Notes: a model not told the origin generated them from the sequence alone. A stretch of DNA of 64,000 nucleotides from an uncultured Agathobacter sp. (GCA_910587655.1 CAJUND010000004.1:139678-203677), one strand, 5' to 3'; shown: positions 36,885 through 46,570, counted from the stretch's first letter. A program made the numbers and translations.

Positions 36885-38423
36885 CTACTCCACCAGCAGG
36901 CTTTCCCCGGTCATTTCCTCTGGCTGCTCCAGTCCCATAATTTCAAGCAGTGTCGGTGCGATATCCGCCAGGCAGCCGCCTTCACGAAGCTTATACTTTG
37001 GATCTGCATTCACCAGAATAAACGGAACCGGATTGGTCGTATGGGCCGTATGCGGCTCACCGGTTTCGTAATCAGTCATTTTTTCAGCATTTCCATGATC
37101 TGCACAGATAAAGAGTACTCCATCCACTTCCTTTATGGCGTCCACGGCATCCCCGACCAGTTCGTCCACACGTTCAACGGCTTTTACTGCCGCAGGAATC
37201 ACACCCGTATGTCCCACCATGTCCGGGTTCGCAAAGTTAATAACGATAACGTCGTATTTGTCGGATTTAATTGCCTCAACAAGGTCCATTCCTACTTCCG
37301 GCGCGCTCATTTCCGGTTTTAAGTCGTAGGTTGCCACTTCCTTCGGGGAATTAACTAAAAGCCTCGCCTCGTCCACGTTTGGCTCCTCGATACCGCCGTT
37401 AAAGAAGAATGTCACATGCGCATACTTCTCCGTCTCAGCAAGGCGGAGCTGCTTCTTGCCGCATTTTGCAAGGTATTCGCCAAAGGTATTGACGATTTCC
37501 TCTTTTTCAAAGGCAACGTGTTTGTTTGGAATGGTTTCGTCATAATCCTTAAAGCACACATAAAATGTCTTAAAAAACGGACGGTCAAATCCTGTAAACT
37601 GATCGTCGCAGAATGCACGGGTGATTTCCCTCGCACGGTCCGGACGGAAATTGAAAAAGATAACGGAATCATTTTCCTTTACAAGGGAAACCGGGCTGCC
37701 GTTTTCTGTAATGACAGTCGGAAGGACAAACTCATCCGTCACGCCGTCTGCATAGGAATCCTCCATTGCCTGCACGGCACTCTCAGCCTGCACGCCCTCG
37801 CCCTTGACAAGGGAATCATAGGCTTTTTCCACCCTGTCCCAGTTATTGTCACGGTCCATTGCATAGTATCTTCCGGAAAGGGAAGCAATTTTTCCTACGC
37901 CGATTTCTTTCATTTTTTCTTCCAGTTCTGCCACAAAATCCTTTCCGGATGCAGGCGGCGTGTCACGCCCGTCCAGAAAACCATGAACATAAACCTTTGT
38001 CAGACCCTGTCGTTTTGCCATTTCCAGGATTCCGTAAATATGGGTATTGTGGCTGTGTACGCCGCCGTCAGACAAAAGTCCCCACAGATGCAGGTCAGAG
38101 TCATGTTCTTTACAGTTTTCCATGGCGCGAAGCAGCACCTTGTTTTCAAAAAATGACCCGTCCTCAATCGCTTTGGTAATTCTGGTAAGATCCTGGTAAA
38201 TAATGCGGCCTGCACCGATATTCATGTGCCCGACCTCTGAATTTCCCATCTGTCCGTCCGGAAGACCAACGGCAAGACCGCTCGCACGTCCCTTTGCAAA
38301 CGGACACTCCTTCATCAGCCTGTCCATTACCGGCGTATTTGCCATCGCGATTGCATTTCCTTCGGTTTTGTCATTCAGACCATAACCGTCAAGAACCATA
38401 AGTACAACTGGTTTTTTACTCAT
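36885..38423 (-). CDS. gpmI: 2,3-bisphosphoglycerate-independent phosphoglycerate mutase
   Basis: Interconverts 3- and 2-phosphoglycerate with two Mn ions. The 512-residue protein has VLMVLDGYG, the phosphoserine site MGNSEVGHMNIGAGR, and the metal-binding ADHGNAE and NFANPDMVGHTG motifs. The start at 38423 follows AGAGGA at 8 bases. It lies upstream of purC and after a capA-like gene in the cluster. Confidence 0.98.
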   Translation of the reverse strand: MSKKPVVLMVLDGYGLNDKTEGNAIAMANTPVMDRLMKECPFAKGRASGLAVGLPDGQMGNSEVGHMNIGAGRIIYQDLTRITKAIEDGSFFENKVLLRAMENCKEHDSDLHLWGLLSDGGVHSHNTHIYGILEMAKRQGLTKVYVHGFLDGRDTPPASGKDFVAELEEKMKEIGVGKIASLSGRYYAMDRDNNWDRVEKAYDSLVKGEGVQAESAVQAMEDSYADGVTDEFVLPTVITENGSPVSLVKENDSVIFFNFRPDRAREITRAFCDDQFTGFDRPFFKTFYVCFKDYDETIPNKHVAFEKEEIVNTFGEYLAKCGKKQLRLAETEKYAHVTFFFNGGIEEPNVDEARLLVNSPKEVATYDLKPEMSAPEVGMDLVEAIKSDKYDVIVINFANPDMVGHTGVIPAAVKAVERVDELVGDAVDAIKEVDGVLFICADHGNAEKMTDYETGEPHTAHTTNPVPFILVNADPKYKLREGGCLADIAPTLLEIMGLEQPEEMTGESLLVE

Positions 38424-38518
38424 TTTTGAATCCTCTCTTTCTATATCTGTCATCTGCAGCACAGGATGCTTCATTCTCATTAACAAGTATATCTTGATTC
38501 GGGGTTTGATTTCAAGTC

Positions 38519-40069
38519 TTAATTGCCTGTCTGCACGCCGTCCTTGACATTACCCACAAAATCAATCAGGCGCATATCAAGGTCCACGTTGTCAAACCGC
38601 AGTCCGTAACGCCGTCCCGAAGTATAGGCATACGGTGATTCCCCCGGCATGTTTACATCCTTATACGCATGAATCCTGCCGTCCTCATCAATTCCAACCC
38701 CGGAGGAAACGTCCGCCAGATAATGGTAGAACTCCTTCTTTTCCTCCACGCCTGCCAGCAGGCTGGTTTTCAGGTTTTTCTGCACACATGGCAGCATTCT
38801 CAGGGACAGTTCCCCCTTGTCATCTATCTGAATCTGTGCAATCGCGGTATAGAGTGTTCCTGTGGAAAACCAGAAATTCCCCAGGCTGTAGGCAACCGGA
38901 GTCCCTTCCTCAAAACTCACTCCCTGCATTCTGTGCGGATGCCCGCCGATTACGGCGTCAGCCCCTGCTTTTGCACACAGCTTTGCAATCTCTCTTTGTT
39001 CTTTATCATAATTTACAGTTCCTTCCGCCCCCCAGTGCATATAGGCAATCACATAATCGCTGTTCTTTTTTGCCGTGCGGATGGCTGCCTGCAGCGCTTT
39101 TGTCTGCTGTGTCTTTAACACTCCGGACGTCTGTTCCCCTGCCTTTTGGGTATAATGGGAAAACCTTTCAATTTCTGTCGCCGATACAATTGCAATTTTT
39201 CTGCCGCCGATAATCACATAACGTGCTGCGGACGCTTCCTTTAAATTACGTCCTCCGCCGCTGTATACAATTTTATTGTTCTCCAGGGTTTCCAGGGTAT
39301 CCAAAAATCCCTGCTCCCCAAAATCAAATACATGGTTATTTGCTATGGAAACCATGTCGGTTCCGAAAACTTCCAGTGCACCTGCCGCTTCCGGTTTTGC
39401 CCGGAAAACATATTCCTTGTCCTGCGCTGCGGATGCTTTGGTATACACAAATTCGTTGTTTACCATTGTAAAATCCGCCGACTGCAGCTCATTTCTGATA
39501 TCCTCTGAAATACAGTCTGCAACATGTCCGGTATCTCCTGCTGCCTTCATGGTACACCAGCCGGAATCAAAATTAATATCCCCGATAAAATCCAGACGGA
39601 TACAGGAACTGTCCGCCGGTTCCTTCCATATGATGTCCGTCCATTCGGATGATGCAAAATAATCCCTGCCGTACTCACTCCAGACCACATGGATACTTTT
39701 TCCCAGCATTTCATACCACACATCTGCCCCGGCGTTCTCCGTTTTCATTTTGTCCGCCAGTTTTACAAGCATATCCGTACCGTACTCGGAACCAAGCCAC
39801 ACAAAAAAGCTCTCATCCGCCGGATAACCACCGAATACTTTGAATGATGCATTCGCCGTAATATCTGAAATCGCCTGCTCTGCTTCCTTAAGCCGCTCCA
39901 TATCTCCATATTCAGTTGTTTTTTCTGTCTGGGTCTGCAGATGAAGTGTATCCCCGGTATTTTTGGCAGCCGTACTCTTTCCGGTATGCCTGTCCGAAAA
40001 ACAGACTCCCGTCAGTACCGCCAGAAAAACCAGCAGTGTCCCGATATAAACCAGGCGTTTTTTATTCAT
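38519..40069 (-). CDS. CapA-family (poly-gamma-glutamate capsule type) membrane-anchored phosphoesterase
   Basis: A 516-residue extracytoplasmic protein with an N-terminal signal anchor (about 6-26) and a CapA metallophosphoesterase domain (about 165-430). Visible motifs are LDFIGDINFD, MVNNEF, SIANNHVFDFGEQG, MHWGAEG and IGGHPHRMQG, which carry the metal and active-site residues. In Bacillus, CapA helps to make or export polyglutamate; no capB or capC is seen here, so the substrate is unknown. It lies between tpiA and gpmI, separated from tpiA by a terminator. Confidence 0.9.
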   Translation of the reverse strand: MNKKRLVYIGTLLVFLAVLTGVCFSDRHTGKSTAAKNTGDTLHLQTQTEKTTEYGDMERLKEAEQAISDITANASFKVFGGYPADESFFVWLGSEYGTDMLVKLADKMKTENAGADVWYEMLGKSIHVVWSEYGRDYFASSEWTDIIWKEPADSSCIRLDFIGDINFDSGWCTMKAAGDTGHVADCISEDIRNELQSADFTMVNNEFVYTKASAAQDKEYVFRAKPEAAGALEVFGTDMVSIANNHVFDFGEQGFLDTLETLENNKIVYSGGGRNLKEASAARYVIIGGRKIAIVSATEIERFSHYTQKAGEQTSGVLKTQQTKALQAAIRTAKKNSDYVIAYMHWGAEGTVNYDKEQREIAKLCAKAGADAVIGGHPHRMQGVSFEEGTPVAYSLGNFWFSTGTLYTAIAQIQIDDKGELSLRMLPCVQKNLKTSLLAGVEEKKEFYHYLADVSSGVGIDEDGRIHAYKDVNMPGESPYAYTSGRRYGLRFDNVDLDMRLIDFVGNVKDGVQTGN

Positions 40070-40166
40070 AAATTCTCCTTCTGGATTGCATTACATTCAA
40101 CAGTATACAATGAAAACAGCTTATTTTCAAGATGATTATGGATTAATGAATCAGCCCCTGCCGGAA

Positions 40167-40209
40167 ACAAAAAGGGATTCCATTGGTAATACCTACCAGA
40201 GAATCCCTT
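40167..40209 (-). terminator. terminator after tpiA
   Basis: Arms 40172-40180 and 40201-40209 pair perfectly, with an inner TGGTA/TACCA stem; on the minus strand TTTTTGTTT follows. Confidence 0.88.
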
Positions 40210-40234
40210 GTTATGATTTCCAACAGTTAATGAT

Positions 40235-40981
40235 TTAGTAATTTACAATCTTACCAAAATCTGCCTTTAAGCTTGCGCCGCCTACCAGACCTCCGTCAAT
40301 GTCCGGCTTTGCAAACAGCTCTGCTGCATTTCCTGCATTCACAGATCCGCCATACTGGATACGGACAGCCTCTGCGGTTGCTGCATCATAAATTTCCCCG
40401 ATGCATGCACGGATTGCTGCACAGACTTCCTGGGCCTGGTCGGATGTGGCTGTCTTGCCTGTTCCGATTGCCCAGATCGGCTCGTATGCAATTACCATTT
40501 TTGCCACGTCAGACGCCGGAACGCCTGCAAGGTCTGACTTAATCTGTAAACGAATCCAGTCGATGGTAACTCCCATTTCCCTCTGTTCAAGTGACTCACC
40601 GCAGCAGAGAATCGGTGTCAGACCTGCTTCAAAGGCTTTCTTCACCTTCTTATTTAAAAGCTCGTCATCTTCCTTGAAGTAGTCGCGTCTTTCAGAATGA
40701 CCTAATACGACATACTTCACGCCTGCGTCCACAAGCATTTCAGCGGAAATCTCTCCGGTGTATGCACCTTTGTCCTCGAAATACATGTTTTCTGCCCCGA
40801 CTTCCACATTGGTTCCCTTTACTGCCTCCACAACCGGCACAATATCAATTGCAGGAACACAATATACGACATCCACACTGTCAGATGTTACAAGTGGCTT
40901 TAATTCTTCCACCAATTTCACTGCCTGGCTTGGAGTCATATTCATCTTCCAGTTGCCGGCTACAATTTTTTTTCTTGCCAT
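40235..40981 (-). CDS. tpiA: triose-phosphate isomerase
   Basis: Interconverts dihydroxyacetone phosphate and glyceraldehyde-3-phosphate. The 248-residue barrel has GNWKMNM with the catalytic Lys, the catalytic His in [10 protein letters not shown], the catalytic Glu in [13 protein letters not shown], and GGSV phosphate binding. It lies 45 bases after pgk. Confidence 0.98.
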   Translation of the reverse strand: MARKKIVAGNWKMNMTPSQAVKLVEELKPLVTSDSVDVVYCVPAIDIVPVVEAVKGTNVEVGAENMYFEDKGAYTGEISAEMLVDAGVKYVVLGHSERRDYFKEDDELLNKKVKKAFEAGLTPILCCGESLEQREMGVTIDWIRLQIKSDLAGVPASDVAKMVIAYEPIWAIGTGKTATSDQAQEVCAAIRACIGEIYDAATAEAVRIQYGGSVNAGNAAELFAKPDIDGGLVGGASLKADFGKIVNY

Positions 40982-41026
40982 GGTTCTCTCCTATGCATTT
41001 ATTTATTCTTAATTTAATTTAAAACT

Positions 41027-42256
41027 TTATTTATCATCTGCCGCCATAACGCCTGGAAGCTCCTTGCCCTCTAAAAATTCAAGGGAAGCGCCGCCGCCTG
41101 TGGAAATATGGCTCATCTTGTCAGCATAACCCATCTGGTTGACTGCTGCTGCGGAATCGCCGCCGCCGATAATGGTGGTTGCATCTGTTTCTGCAAGTGC
41201 CTTTGCTACTGCCAGCGTACCGGCTGCAAGCGTCGGATTCTCAAATACACCCATCGGTCCGTTCCATACTACGGTCTTTGCGCTCTTAACAGCATCTGCA
41301 AACATTTCTGCGGACTTCGGTCCGATATCGCATCCCTCACGGTCTGCAGGCATAGCAGTGATATCGCAATTCTGCACATCTGCGGATACATCTGCATCAA
41401 TCGGATTCGGGAAATCGCTGATGGTTACGGAATCCACCGGAAGCAGAATCTTCTTGCCCATCTTCTCTGCTTTTTCCATCATTTCCTTACAGTAATCAAG
41501 TTTCTCATCATCGCAGAGGGACTTTCCGATTTCATAACCCTGTGCCTTGATGAAGGTATAAGCCATACCGCCGCCGATAATTAAGGTATCGCATTTCTCC
41601 AGAAGGTTATTGATAACATTCAGCTTGTCTGCAACTTTGGCGCCGCCAAGGATTGCAACAAACGGACGAACCGGATTCTCCACGGCATTGCCAAGGAAAT
41701 CTATTTCCTTCTGCATCAAGTATCCAACTGCATTTTCGCCGCCCTTTTCACTGATAAACTTTGTCACGCCTGCAACAGAAGCATGTGCCCTGTGGGAAGA
41801 ACCGAACGCATCGCATACGTATACATCTGCAAGGTCAGCAAGCTCTTTGGAGAACTCCTCACCATTTTTTGTCTCTTCTGTTCCGCGGAAACGTGTATTC
41901 TGAAGTAATACCACTTCGCCTTCTTTCATGTCGGCAACCGCTTTTGTGGCAGCTTCACCGGTTACATTGTAATCAGAAACAAAGTTTACGGACTGTCCAA
42001 GCACTTCTTCCAGTCTCTTTGCAACCGGAGCCAGGGACTCTCCCTCATTCGGTCCGTTCTTTACTTTGCCAAGGTGTGAGCAGAGAATTACCTTTCCGCC
42101 GTCCTTTAAAAGTTTCTGGATGGTAGGAAGCGCTGCTTTGATACGTGTATCATCAGTAATCTCGCCGCCCTTTAAAGGTACGTTGAAATCGCATCTTACC
42201 AGTACCCTTTTTCCTTTTACATTGATGTCGTCAACTGATTTTTTATTTAATGCCAT
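41027..42256 (-). CDS. pgk: phosphoglycerate kinase
   Basis: Makes ATP from 1,3-bisphosphoglycerate. The 409-residue protein starts [20 protein letters not shown] with the DFNVPL motif, has HLGK, and the nucleotide loop GGGDSAAAV. The start at 42256 has GGGGTG close by; an ATG at 42268 would add four residues. Two small hairpins, 42271-42285 and 42299-42310, lie in its leader. Confidence 0.97.
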   Translation of the reverse strand: MALNKKSVDDINVKGKRVLVRCDFNVPLKGGEITDDTRIKAALPTIQKLLKDGGKVILCSHLGKVKNGPNEGESLAPVAKRLEEVLGQSVNFVSDYNVTGEAATKAVADMKEGEVVLLQNTRFRGTEETKNGEEFSKELADLADVYVCDAFGSSHRAHASVAGVTKFISEKGGENAVGYLMQKEIDFLGNAVENPVRPFVAILGGAKVADKLNVINNLLEKCDTLIIGGGMAYTFIKAQGYEIGKSLCDDEKLDYCKEMMEKAEKMGKKILLPVDSVTISDFPNPIDADVSADVQNCDITAMPADREGCDIGPKSAEMFADAVKSAKTVVWNGPMGVFENPTLAAGTLAVAKALAETDATTIIGGGDSAAAVNQMGYADKMSHISTGGGASLEFLEGKELPGVMAADDK

Positions 42257-42318
42257 AATACACCCCATTCCGCCGCGTCAGCGGCAATTCATATCATCCC
42301 CGCAAGGGGAAATGTATT

Positions 42319-42347
42319 GAAAAAGGTCCGGCCCTAAGGCCGGACCT
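42319..42347 (-). terminator. terminator after gap
   Basis: Perfect 10-bp arms (42324-42333 with 42338-42347) and five T on the minus strand. It separates gap from pgk, so gap can be expressed more than the rest. Confidence 0.92.
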
Positions 42348-42396
42348 CTCCCAAAACACACTCTGTGTTTATAAGTTCCTGTAACTCTGAATCTTA

Positions 42397-43398
42397 TTAT
42401 GCCAGCTCAGAGAAGTACTTGATTGTACGAACCATCTGAGATGTGTAGCTGTTCTCATTGTCATACCATGAAACAACCTGTACCAGGTTATCCTCGCCTA
42501 CCATGGTCTGTGTGGCATCAAAGATAGATCCTGCTGTGCTTCCGATAATATCAGAAGAAACGATTTCTTCGTCATTGTATGCAAATGACTCAGTAGCTGC
42601 ATTCTTCATAAATTCGTTAATCTGCTCTTTTGTTACAGACTTCTCAACAGTTGCAACCAGTATGGTTGTAGAACCTGTAGGACATGGAACACGCTGTGCG
42701 CTTCCGATTAACTTGCCGTATAACTCCGGAATAACTAATCCGATTGCCTTTGCAGCGCCTGTGCTGTTTGGCACGATATTTACTGCTGCAGCACGGGAAC
42801 GTCTTAAATCTCCCTTTCTCTGAGGTCCGTCAAGTGTCATCTGGTCACCAGTGTATGAGTGAATGGTACTCATGATACCGGACTTGATTCCTGCAAGGTC
42901 ATTTAATGCCTTTGCCATAGGAGCCAGGCAGTTTGTTGTACATGAAGCAGCAGAGATAATGGTATCCTCCGGCTTTAATGTCTCATGGTTTACATTGTAA
43001 ACGATGGTAGGAAGGTCATTTCCTGCAGGTGCAGAAATTACAACCTTGCGTGCTCCCGCATTAATGTGTGCCTGAGCCTTTTCCTTGCTGGTGTAGAATC
43101 CGGAACACTCTAATACGACGTCAACCTTTAAATCACCCCATGGGCAGTTATTTGCATCCGGGAAAGCATAAATCTTAATTTCTTTTCCGTCAACTGTGAT
43201 AGAATCCTCTCCTGCCTTTACCTTGTCAGCTAAAGCATATTTTCCCTGTGAGCTGTCATACTTTAATAAGTGAGCCAGCATCTTAGGGCTTGTTAAATCG
43301 TTAATTGCTACTACTTCGTAACCCTCTGCTCCGAACATCTGTCTGAAAGCAAGACGACCGATACGGCCGAATCCGTTGATTGCAACTCTTACTGCCAT
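42397..43398 (-). CDS. gap: glyceraldehyde-3-phosphate dehydrogenase
   Basis: Oxidises glyceraldehyde-3-phosphate with NAD. The 333-residue protein has the NAD-binding [14 protein letters not shown] at the N-terminus, the catalytic Cys in [12 protein letters not shown], and HSYTGDQ. Strong ribosome site AGGAGG and strong promoter, fitting the high level usual for this enzyme. Confidence 0.98.
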   Translation of the reverse strand: MAVRVAINGFGRIGRLAFRQMFGAEGYEVVAINDLTSPKMLAHLLKYDSSQGKYALADKVKAGEDSITVDGKEIKIYAFPDANNCPWGDLKVDVVLECSGFYTSKEKAQAHINAGARKVVISAPAGNDLPTIVYNVNHETLKPEDTIISAASCTTNCLAPMAKALNDLAGIKSGIMSTIHSYTGDQMTLDGPQRKGDLRRSRAAAVNIVPNSTGAAKAIGLVIPELYGKLIGSAQRVPCPTGSTTILVATVEKSVTKEQINEFMKNAATESFAYNDEEIVSSDIIGSTAGSIFDATQTMVGEDNLVQVVSWYDNENSYTSQMVRTIKYFSELA

Positions 43399-43460
43399 TC
43401 TTTATTCCTCCTAGAATTTGTAAATATAGTCGCTTGGGACATGCATCCCAGTCTTTTTTT

Positions 43461-43489
43461 ATTTTAACTAATTATTTCCCAAAGTTCAA
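43461..43489 (-). promoter_or_regulatory. promoter of gap
   Basis: TTGAAC (43484-43489) and TAAAAT (43461-43466) on the minus strand with a 17-base spacer. Confidence 0.75.
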
Positions 43490-43499
43490 GTGTTTTTTG

Positions 43500-43528
43500 T
43501 TGAATTTTTCCTGTATTACCAGTATTAT
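43500..43528 (+). promoter_or_regulatory. promoter of the histidinol-phosphatase gene
   Basis: TTGAAT (43500-43505) and TATTAT (43523-43528) with a 17-base spacer, back to back with the gap promoter. Confidence 0.6.
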
Positions 43529-43603
43529 GGTTACAGTCCTGTTTTTTCCAGCGACATCCGTGGGAAAGACCGGATAAAAACATCTGAAAGGAGACCTGAC
43601 TGT

Positions 43604-44407
43604 ATGTTGTGGGATACGCATATGCACAGCCGCCACTCCGGTGACAGCGACGCCTCCATGGAGGATATGGCTGTTTCCGCTGTCCGAAAAGGGCTGGACG
43701 GCATTTGTTTTACTGACCACCTGGATTATGATTACCCTAAGGAGCCGGAATTATTCCTTCTGGATATTCCTTCCTATAAAAAAGAAACCGAACGGCTTCA
43801 GGATATGTTTGCCGGTAAGCTTGAAATCCGCTGGGGGATCGAACTCGGACTCCAGCCATGCCTTGCCGGAAAAAACAATGCCGTCTCCTCTGCATTTCCC
43901 TTTGATTTTGTGATCGGCTCCTCCCATGTGGTTCACGGCACGGACCCCTATTACGCAGATTATTATGAGGGCCGGACACAGGAACAGGCATATCTTGAAT
44001 ATTTTGAATCCATTCTGGAAAATTTACAGACGGACGCGGACTTTGACGTCTACGGCCATCTGGATTATGTTGTGCGCTACGGGCCGGACAGGGACAGATT
44101 CTATTCATACAGGAAATTTTCCGGCGTTATTGACGAAATTTTGCGAAAGCTTATTGACAGGGGAAAAGGACTCGAACTAAATACCGCTGGTTACAAAGCC
44201 GGACTGGACCACCCGAACCCCACCGAGGAAATCCTTTTCCGTTACCGCGAACTTGGCGGGGAAATTATCACCGTTGGCGCAGACGCCCATGCACCTGAAC
44301 ATATCGCCTTCGCCTATGACCGCGTGAAAAAAATTCTTCTGGATGCCGGATTCCGCTATTACTGCGTGTTTTCCGCCCGTAAACCAGATTTTTTTCCTGT
44401 TTTATAA
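43604..44407 (+). CDS. hisJ: PHP-type histidinol-phosphatase
   Basis: Probably removes phosphate from histidinol phosphate in histidine synthesis. The 267-residue PHP-fold protein has the metal-binding DTHMHSRHSGD, FTDHLD, the GIELG Glu, GSSHVV, YGHLDYV and GADAHAPE. The start at 43604 follows AAAGGAG; the frame extends to 43490 without a ribosome site. A different PHP phosphoesterase role cannot be excluded. It is 34 kb from hisF/hisH. Confidence 0.88.
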   Translation: MLWDTHMHSRHSGDSDASMEDMAVSAVRKGLDGICFTDHLDYDYPKEPELFLLDIPSYKKETERLQDMFAGKLEIRWGIELGLQPCLAGKNNAVSSAFPFDFVIGSSHVVHGTDPYYADYYEGRTQEQAYLEYFESILENLQTDADFDVYGHLDYVVRYGPDRDRFYSYRKFSGVIDEILRKLIDRGKGLELNTAGYKAGLDHPNPTEEILFRYRELGGEIITVGADAHAPEHIAFAYDRVKKILLDAGFRYYCVFSARKPDFFPVL

Positions 44408-44426
44408 CTTTTTTCACAAAAAAAGC

Positions 44427-44454
44427 TTGCAATATCTGGATAAAAATGTATAAT
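44427..44454 (+). promoter_or_regulatory. strong promoter in an intergenic region
   Basis: TTGCAA (44427-44432) and perfect TATAAT (44449-44454), spacing 16. No coding region follows; a structured, terminated segment does. Confidence 0.7.
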
Positions 44455-44460
44455 AAAGAT

Positions 44461-44606
44461 ATTGAAACATGTTATGGATATAACGTGTCACGTACGCAAA
44501 TGAGTATGTAGTTCAATTTTATTAGACAATTATCTAATTAACTACTCAGTTACTCAACAATTAAGTAACTAAGAAGGAGCAGGTTTCCTCGCCTGCTCCT
44601 TTCTTC
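44461..44606 (+). ncRNA. candidate small RNA of about 146 bases
   Basis: Behind a near-consensus promoter lie four hairpins and no reading frame with a ribosome site. Hairpin 1: 9-bp arms 44467-44475/44480-44488. Hairpin 2: 44508-44513/44540-44545 outside and 44521-44526/44533-44538 inside. Hairpin 3: 7-bp arms 44548-44554/44564-44570. Hairpin 4 is a terminator. The loops of hairpins 2 and 3 share ACAATTA or CAATTA. No known RNA family was recognised; it fills most of the 305-base gap between hisJ and the LytTR gene. Confidence 0.5.
44574..44606 (+). terminator. terminator of the candidate small RNA
   Basis: AGGAGCAGG (44575-44583) pairs with CCTGCTCCT (44592-44600), followed by TTCTTC and a T-run from 44611. 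Confidence 0.8.
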
Positions 44607-44647
44607 GTGCTTTTTTGCCGGTGTTTTATAAAACACCGCAGATATAC

Positions 44648-44692
44648 AAAACCCGGTTTTCAGGAACCAGATTCGCTGCAAACCGGGTTTTT
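44648..44692. terminator. two-way terminator between small RNA and LytTR gene
   Basis: Perfect 12-bp arms 44648-44659 and 44680-44691; T-runs on both strands. It most likely ends the LytTR gene. Confidence 0.82.
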
Positions 44693-44712
44693 ATGATTTG
44701 TTTGAAAACTGC

Positions 44713-45444
44713 TTACAGTCTCCTGAGCATTTCATTGGCATAACGTTCCAGCATCTTCCCGACATCATCCTTTCTGTTCCTGGAGCACGGAATTTTCCGC
44801 CCGTTTCTCATAATCACCTTGTCTTCCAGACTGTCAGCAAATGCACAGTTTACCAGAAAGCTTTTGGATGTGCGCACAAAGTACTGCTTTTTCAACTCCT
44901 TTTCATACTCCCAGAGGTTTCCGCGGAAGCGGTACTCCTGGAAACGGCTCTCTTTATCATTAAAATATACCGTCAGATAATGCCCATGACTCTCAAAATA
45001 CTGAATGTCCGCCGTACGGACAAGCGTATTACGCGTTTTTGTTCCAAGCTGTATATATTTTGTACGGTGTTCCCATACCCAAAGCCGGTCCACTGCCCGT
45101 TCCAGATCCTTTCTCCATGATTTCATACGGATAAAATCAACCGGACGGTACTCAAACGCAGCCTGCATATCTTCCTTTTTCGAACTGATAAACACCAGAA
45201 GCGGATGGTCCACTTCATTATTAATCCGTAAAAATGCTGCCACGCCAAATCCCGGCGCATCACTCAGACGGGTATTCAGAAACACCACATCCTTGGGATG
45301 TTCCATTTCCTCCAGAAGCCTTGCACCTTCCCCATAAATGGTAATCTGTACTTTAAAATCCCTTTCATTATAGAAATTATAGATTTCATCCGCCAGCTCC
45401 TCTGCAAACAACGGATCTGATTCACAAATTGCAATCTCCCACAT
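44713..45444 (-). CDS. LytTR-family regulator with a degenerate receiver
   Basis: A 243-residue regulator: a receiver-like domain (1-115) and a LytTR DNA-binding domain (about 130-240, with YFESHGHYLTVYF and FVRTSKSFLVN). The usual acidic pair after ICDD reads ICESD, and the phosphoacceptor position is Asn 57 (VVFLNTRL) instead of Asp. It therefore may not be controlled by phosphorylation. A very strong ribosome site AAAGGAGG precedes it. No kinase gene adjoins it; a GHKL kinase lies 1.3 kb away. Confidence 0.9.
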   Translation of the reverse strand: MWEIAICESDPLFAEELADEIYNFYNERDFKVQITIYGEGARLLEEMEHPKDVVFLNTRLSDAPGFGVAAFLRINNEVDHPLLVFISSKKEDMQAAFEYRPVDFIRMKSWRKDLERAVDRLWVWEHRTKYIQLGTKTRNTLVRTADIQYFESHGHYLTVYFNDKESRFQEYRFRGNLWEYEKELKKQYFVRTSKSFLVNCAFADSLEDKVIMRNGRKIPCSRNRKDDVGKMLERYANEMLRRL

Positions 45445-45653
45445 ATCTGTTGTACCTCCTTTTATTTTTTCATAAGTTAAATCTCATACACTGTATGCAA
45501 ACAACTTTGCACATAATTATATAACGTCTTATTTTCATCAATAAAAAGATACAGTTATGCAGTATCCATTCTGATACAGCTATTCTAACGCATTGCCTGC
45601 TTTCTTAAGGTGTGATTACGATATTTGTTTTTATTTGTTTTCGTTAGTTTTTG

Positions 45654-45682
45654 TTGTACTTTGTTAAAATGTGTCATATAAT
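45654..45682 (+). promoter_or_regulatory. promoter of the Spo0A-like gene
   Basis: TTGTAC (45654-45659), 17 bases, TATAAT (45677-45682). Confidence 0.7.
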
Positions 45683-45720
45683 GATATTAACTGAAAACTG
45701 GAAAAGGATGGAAATTTGTC

Positions 45721-46512
45721 ATGGACGAACGGGAACTAACGATTTTACTTGTAGAAGACGACAAAAATGCATGCAGGGATATTCAGAATTATGCTGATAC
45801 AATTGAGGAGGTTCGCATTACAGGTGTGACAAACAATTCCAGCGAGGCACTGAAACTCACACAGCACATGCTGCCGGATGTGGTGATACTGGACCTGGAG
45901 CTTCATCATGGCGGCGGAAACGGCTTATTTTACCTGCAGGGGCTGAAAGCCTTAAGCCTGCCAAGAAACCCGTATATTCTGATAACAACAAATAATTCCA
46001 GCATTATCACGCTGGAACAGACAAGAAACCTCGGAGCGGACTTCATTATGGCAAAATATGAGTCCGAATACTCCGCTCAGTATGTAATTGAATTTCTGCG
46101 GATGATGAAGGCCACTATTTTTTCAGCAGCCTCCGTTTCTTCCACAGATTCTCCGGACATTATATCCGACGACCAGCGCGACCGCAGACTCACACAGCGG
46201 ATACAGCGTGAACTCGATCTCGTAGGCATCAGCCCAAAAGCCATTGGCTACCAGTACCTGACAGATGCGATTCTTCTGACCTACCACGATCCTGCGCCAA
46301 ACCTCTGCCGCAGGCTCAGTGAAAAATACAAAAAGACCGATGTCAGCATAGAACGTGCCATGCAGAATGCCATTAACCGCGCATGGAGAATCAGCGATCC
46401 GGATGACCTTCTGAAACACTACAAGGCACGGGTACGGGCTGATAAGGGTGTGCCTACGATGATGGAGTTTGTGTATAACTATGTGAATATGCTGAAGCTG
46501 GAGAATTGGTAA
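45721..46512 (+). CDS. response regulator with Spo0A-like DNA-binding domain
   Basis: A 263-residue protein: receiver (1-125) with acidic VEDD, phosphoacceptor Asp 58 in VVILDLEL, and Lys in MAKYE; then a C-terminal domain (about 155-260) of the Spo0A type, with a LDLVGISPKAIGYQYL segment and VSIERAMQNAINRAW. It is not Spo0A itself: the conserved recognition helix differs. It probably controls genes in answer to a sensor such as the nearby GHKL kinase. Ribosome site AAAGGATGG. Confidence 0.85.
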   Translation: MDERELTILLVEDDKNACRDIQNYADTIEEVRITGVTNNSSEALKLTQHMLPDVVILDLELHHGGGNGLFYLQGLKALSLPRNPYILITTNNSSIITLEQTRNLGADFIMAKYESEYSAQYVIEFLRMMKATIFSAASVSSTDSPDIISDDQRDRRLTQRIQRELDLVGISPKAIGYQYLTDAILLTYHDPAPNLCRRLSEKYKKTDVSIERAMQNAINRAWRISDPDDLLKHYKARVRADKGVPTMMEFVYNYVNMLKLENW

Positions 46513-46513
46513 G

Positions 46514-46570
46514 TTAAAATCCAAATACGACCCGATTAACGATACTCCAAACCCATTCCCAGTATCCCAT
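46514..46570 (-). CDS. 18-residue tryptophan-rich peptide with perfect ribosome site
   Basis: On the minus strand, AAGGAGGTG, a nine-base perfect complement of the 16S rRNA end, stands 5 bases before an ATG that opens MGYWEWVWSIVNRVVFGF and a stop. The peptide has three Trp, one Glu and one Arg, and would be membrane-active or a signal. It lies between a Spo0A-like regulator and a GHKL sensor kinase, both on the other strand. No promoter was clear. It could be a regulatory peptide or a toxin; its translation is inferred from the ribosome site only. Confidence 0.5.
   Translation of the reverse strand: MGYWEWVWSIVNRVVFGF

Noticed and set aside
42269..42310. Riboswitch before pgk
   Set aside because: Two small GC hairpins only; they do not match any riboswitch core I know and may be simple repeats.
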